From Spirosoma radiotolerans (GTDB lineage Bacteria > Bacteroidota > Bacteroidia > Cytophagales > Spirosomataceae), in contig NZ_CP010429.1 in NCBI RefSeq assembly GCF_000974425.1, positions 3,286,001-3,350,000 on the forward strand: DNA of 64,000 nt. The letters are read 5' to 3'. The position numbers and the translations under genes were made by a program. Positions 61,761 to 64,000 of this stretch are shown here, in pieces (the stretch's first letter is position 1; the number at the start of each line of letters is the position of its first letter). A model generated the notes under the pieces. It saw only the letters and a program-made list of their open reading frames with translations. It did no database searches and had not been told where the DNA came from.

Positions 61761-62600
61761 ATGAATAAAACCATTATCCTAACCGGAGCCTCCTCCGGTA
61801 TAGGGAAAGCAGCCGCTAAAAAATTCGCAGCCGAAGGCTGGAACGTGATTGCTACCATGCGAAATCCGCAGCAAGAACAAGAATTAACTCAACTCCCAAA
61901 TGTGCTGGTTACTAAACTGGATGTACAGGACCCAGCCAGCATTGACAGTGCCATTCAGGCAGGAATTGGCCGGTTTGGCCAGATCGACGCCGTTGTCAAT
62001 AACGCCGGGTACGGGCAGAACGGGGTGTTTGAGGCCATTACGCCAGAGCAGATCCAACAACAATTCGACGTGAATGTATTCGGGGTTATGAACGTGATTC
62101 GGGCTCTGCTCCCTCATTTTCGCCAGCAAAAGTCGGGCTTGATTCTCAACATCAGTTCGGGCGCGGGTCGGTTTACCTTACCGTTGATTTCGCTGTATGC
62201 AGCCTCGAAGTTTGCGCTGGAAGGCTTTTCAGAAGCGCTCTCCTTTGAGCTGTCTACGCTCAACATTATCGTTAAGATTATTGAACCGGGAGGTACCGAA
62301 ACGAACTTCAGCAAGGTCACCCGTGAACAATTTGCACACGACCCCAGTCTGGCCGACTACACCCCGTTTACCGAAGCCGCAGGCAAGATGTTTGCGGGTA
62401 TGGTGGCCGCCAGGCTGGTAACCGCCGACGATGTTGCCGAAACCATTTATATGGCTGCCACCGATGGCACCGACACACTTCGGTATGCTGTGGGCAATGC
62501 TGACTTTCAGAAACGATTGACGGCCAGAGCTGAACTACCCGACCAGGCGTATATTAACGTCATCCGGGAAGGCTTTACGCGGTTTATGCCTCAAATTTAA
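61761..62600 (+). CDS. Second short-chain dehydrogenase/reductase
   Basis: 279 residues from the ATG at 61761 (MNKTIILTGASSGIGKAA). Rossmann motif TGASSGIG, NNAGYGQN, and catalytic Ser/Tyr/Lys in NISSGAG and YAASKFALEGF. It shares architecture with the first SDR and probably arose by duplication. Substrate not known. A terminator follows. Confidence 0.88.
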   Translation: MNKTIILTGASSGIGKAAAKKFAAEGWNVIATMRNPQQEQELTQLPNVLVTKLDVQDPASIDSAIQAGIGRFGQIDAVVNNAGYGQNGVFEAITPEQIQQQFDVNVFGVMNVIRALLPHFRQQKSGLILNISSGAGRFTLPLISLYAASKFALEGFSEALSFELSTLNIIVKIIEPGGTETNFSKVTREQFAHDPSLADYTPFTEAAGKMFAGMVAARLVTADDVAETIYMAATDGTDTLRYAVGNADFQKRLTARAELPDQAYINVIREGFTRFMPQI

Positions 62601-62612
62601 GTAACACTAAAT

Positions 62613-62650
62613 CAGCAGGGTTGTAACGAATTTGGGCAACCCTGCTGTTT
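62613..62650 (+). terminator. Intrinsic terminator of the SDR pair
   Basis: 11-bp stem 62613-62623 / 62637-62647 followed by TTT. It separates the SDR transcript from the AraC gene. Confidence 0.65.
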
Positions 62651-62674
62651 ACCAGATACCCTAGCTCGCTAAAC

Positions 62675-63481
62675 ATGCCTGAACTCAAGAAAATTGACCG
62701 GCTTCCACAAATCGTCTATTCCTGCTATTTCACCAGAAGTCGGGAAGGCGAACAATTCGTACCCGAACATATTTTTAGCTACCAGATTGCCGGTACGCTT
62801 ACCATGAACGATGGCCATAATGATTACACGTTTAGGGAAGGCGATTTCCGGTTCAGCCGACGCAATCAGCTGATTAAATTCGTTAAGCAACCACCCGCCG
62901 ATGGTGAATTCAAGGCGCTGTCTATTTATCTGGATCAGGAAACGTTACGTAAGTTCAGCCTGGACTATGGCTACACCGCGGAGCCACATCAGGAAGGGAA
63001 TCCCATTTTGGAATTGACACCTAATGCGCTGTATAAAAGTTACATGGACTCCCTGTTGCCTTATTTGCAGGCCGAACAGCCCATTAACGAAAACCTTCAG
63101 GCGCTAAAGTTGAACGAAGCGATCTTGATTCTGCTCCAGGCAAATCCGGGATTAAAAGATATTCTATTCGATTTTTCGGAACCGGGCAAACTAGATCTGG
63201 AAGGCTTCATGAATAAAAACTTTCACTTCAACGTAGAATTGAAGCGATTTGCTTATTTGACAGGCCGAAGCCTGGCCACATTCAAGCGGGATTTTGAAAA
63301 GATTTTTCACAGCACTCCCAGCCGGTGGATCCAGCAACGCAGGCTCCAGGAAGCCTATTATCTGATTAAAGAAAAAGGCAAAGCACCTTCCGATGTGTAT
63401 CTGGAACTCGGTTTTGAAGATCTCTCCCATTTCTCCTTCGCCTTTAAAAAGACGTACGGCCTTTCACCCTCGAAAATCTAG
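62675..63481 (+). CDS. AraC-family transcriptional regulator
   Basis: 268 residues. An N-terminal cupin-like sensor (residues 1-150) precedes a C-terminal AraC helix-turn-helix pair (about 170-268) with LAYLTGRSLATFKRDFEKIFHSTPSRWIQQRRLQEA and the second helix SDVYLELGFEDLSHFSFAFKKTYGLSP. Likely regulator of the two SDR genes upstream, an arrangement frequent in Bacteroidota. Inducer unknown. Confidence 0.9.
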   Translation: MPELKKIDRLPQIVYSCYFTRSREGEQFVPEHIFSYQIAGTLTMNDGHNDYTFREGDFRFSRRNQLIKFVKQPPADGEFKALSIYLDQETLRKFSLDYGYTAEPHQEGNPILELTPNALYKSYMDSLLPYLQAEQPINENLQALKLNEAILILLQANPGLKDILFDFSEPGKLDLEGFMNKNFHFNVELKRFAYLTGRSLATFKRDFEKIFHSTPSRWIQQRRLQEAYYLIKEKGKAPSDVYLELGFEDLSHFSFAFKKTYGLSPSKI

Positions 63482-63721
63482 GCTGGGTTTTGGGTAAACC
63501 TTATCCTGTATGGCTGTGAAGCGGATTAACTATGCGCTTTTTTATCCGCTACCACACGCAGGCAAAGGCATTTTCTTTTCGGCAACGTTGACAGGAATAA
63601 AAGCCGTCAGAAACGAGCAAAAAGCGAACGCTGCGAATTACCTTCGTCGGTGGATAGCTGGTTCGTCTACTTTTCGATAGGGAGAGTCAGCTACTTATCA
63701 TAATCTGACAACCTTTACCCA
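63482..63721. other. Intergenic region before the last gene
   Basis: 240 bp without a gene. A short imperfect palindrome around 63520-63550 (AGCGGAT...TTATCCGCT) is the only structure seen; no promoter call is made. Confidence 0.3.
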
Positions 63722-64000
63722 ATGAAACACAGTGCATTACCCATGTGGGTGCTGGTGCCCCTGCTCGCGCTATCAACGATGGTAGCCTGCCACCGGCAAC
63801 TTTCCACCTCAACAACCTATTACCCACCCAAAGGCGACAACTGGGCTCACCTTGCTCCCGAAAAAGCAGGCATGGATAAAGCCTTACTCGATGAAGCCGT
63901 GGCCTTCGCCAAAACGCAGGAAACAACCCAAATGGCACCCGACTTCTCGACCCAGGAAGAGATTTTCGGTAAGCTCCTCGGCCCCATGCCAACCAGCCGG
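63722..64000 (+). CDS. Lipoprotein serine hydrolase (beta-lactamase-like), truncated by the window end
   Basis: 93 residues are visible from the ATG at 63722 (MKHSALPMWVLVPLLALST). The signal ends in a lipobox (STMVAC, Cys22), so the mature protein is lipid-anchored. The following WAHLAPEKAGMDKALLDEAVAFAKTQET is the usual N-terminus of class C beta-lactamase-like serine hydrolases. The catalytic SxxK lies beyond the edge. The product call is by family pattern only. Confidence 0.6.
   Translation, partial: MKHSALPMWVLVPLLALSTMVACHRQLSTSTTYYPPKGDNWAHLAPEKAGMDKALLDEAVAFAKTQETTQMAPDFSTQEEIFGKLLGPMPTSR

Noticed and set aside
60896..61858. 320-codon open frame on the minus strand
   Set aside because: It lies antisense to the first SDR gene, which has clear motifs. 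It has no recognisable domain and is a by-product of codon bias.
60845..62600. The two SDRs as apiose dehydrogenase genes
   Set aside because: Known apiose dehydrogenases belong to another oxidoreductase family, and the SDR pair has its own regulator. The link would only be by distance.

Overview
The window is a dense, mostly well-formed stretch of a Bacteroidota chromosome. It most resembles the Spirosoma/Cytophagales group. Evidence for this is the roughly balanced GC content, the Bacteroidota-type -7 elements (TAnnTTTG) upstream of several genes, the gene families (PaoABC-like oxidoreductase, OmpA/PD40 protein, LytS-type kinase, GH140 glycosidase, class C beta-lactamase-like hydrolases) and many same-strand gene overlaps of the ATGA type. 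No rRNA, tRNA, CRISPR array or prophage was seen. The assignment to genus is inference.

Layout. 1-1.6 kb: 3' part of glnS, followed by a degenerate second copy of the glnS 3' end and a cluster of small hairpins. 1.9-4.2 kb: a secreted SnoaL/DUF4440-like protein and a serine hydrolase. 4.3-8.1 kb: a three-gene molybdenum aldehyde oxidoreductase operon. 8.3-9.3 kb: a YihY/BrkB membrane protein. 9.3-18.1 kb: an L-rhamnose catabolic region (rhaEW, rhaI, kinase, rhaM, plus a glyoxalase-fold protein and a BNR beta-propeller protein), with the divergent transporter rhaT. This operon is interrupted by a REP-type Y1 transposase (RAYT) sitting between nested palindromes. 18.2-24 kb: metF, a PAP2 phosphatase, an AddA-like helicase and an outer membrane protein. 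24-32.8 kb: histidine genes hisC and, about 5 kb away, hisG-hisD. hisG is preceded by what looks like a complete transcription-attenuation leader, with a promoter, a 20-codon His-rich peptide and an intrinsic terminator. In between lie a beta-barrel protein, a LytS-type kinase, a peptide deformylase and a class V aminotransferase. 32.9-44.6 kb: queE, an OmpA/PD40 protein, trxB, an M23/LysM peptidase, a lipoprotein, a B12-type radical SAM protein, a CLC channel and mreB. 44.6-52.6 kb: a two-component pair, then trehalose metabolism (otsA-otsB fusion divergent from a treS-maltokinase fusion). 52.8-57.4 kb: sterol desaturase family, a PoxB-like TPP enzyme, a DUF421 protein with a zinc ribbon, and a receiver protein lacking the phosphoacceptor Asp. 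57.4-60.4 kb: a GH140 apiosidase divergent from a D-apionate-lactonase-like protein, a possible apiose module. 60.5-64 kb: a decayed VOC gene, two SDRs, an AraC regulator and the start of a lipoprotein serine hydrolase.

Across the window an unusually large number of gene junctions carry long, near-perfect inverted repeats (stems of 14 to 37 bp). A few have U-runs and look like ordinary terminators. Others have none, some share sequence with each other, and one has been absorbed into the signal-peptide region of a gene. The strongest candidate for an undescribed system is the his leader at 32654-32824. The next are the REP/RAYT insertion in the rhamnose operon, the apiose pair, and the inverted-repeat family.
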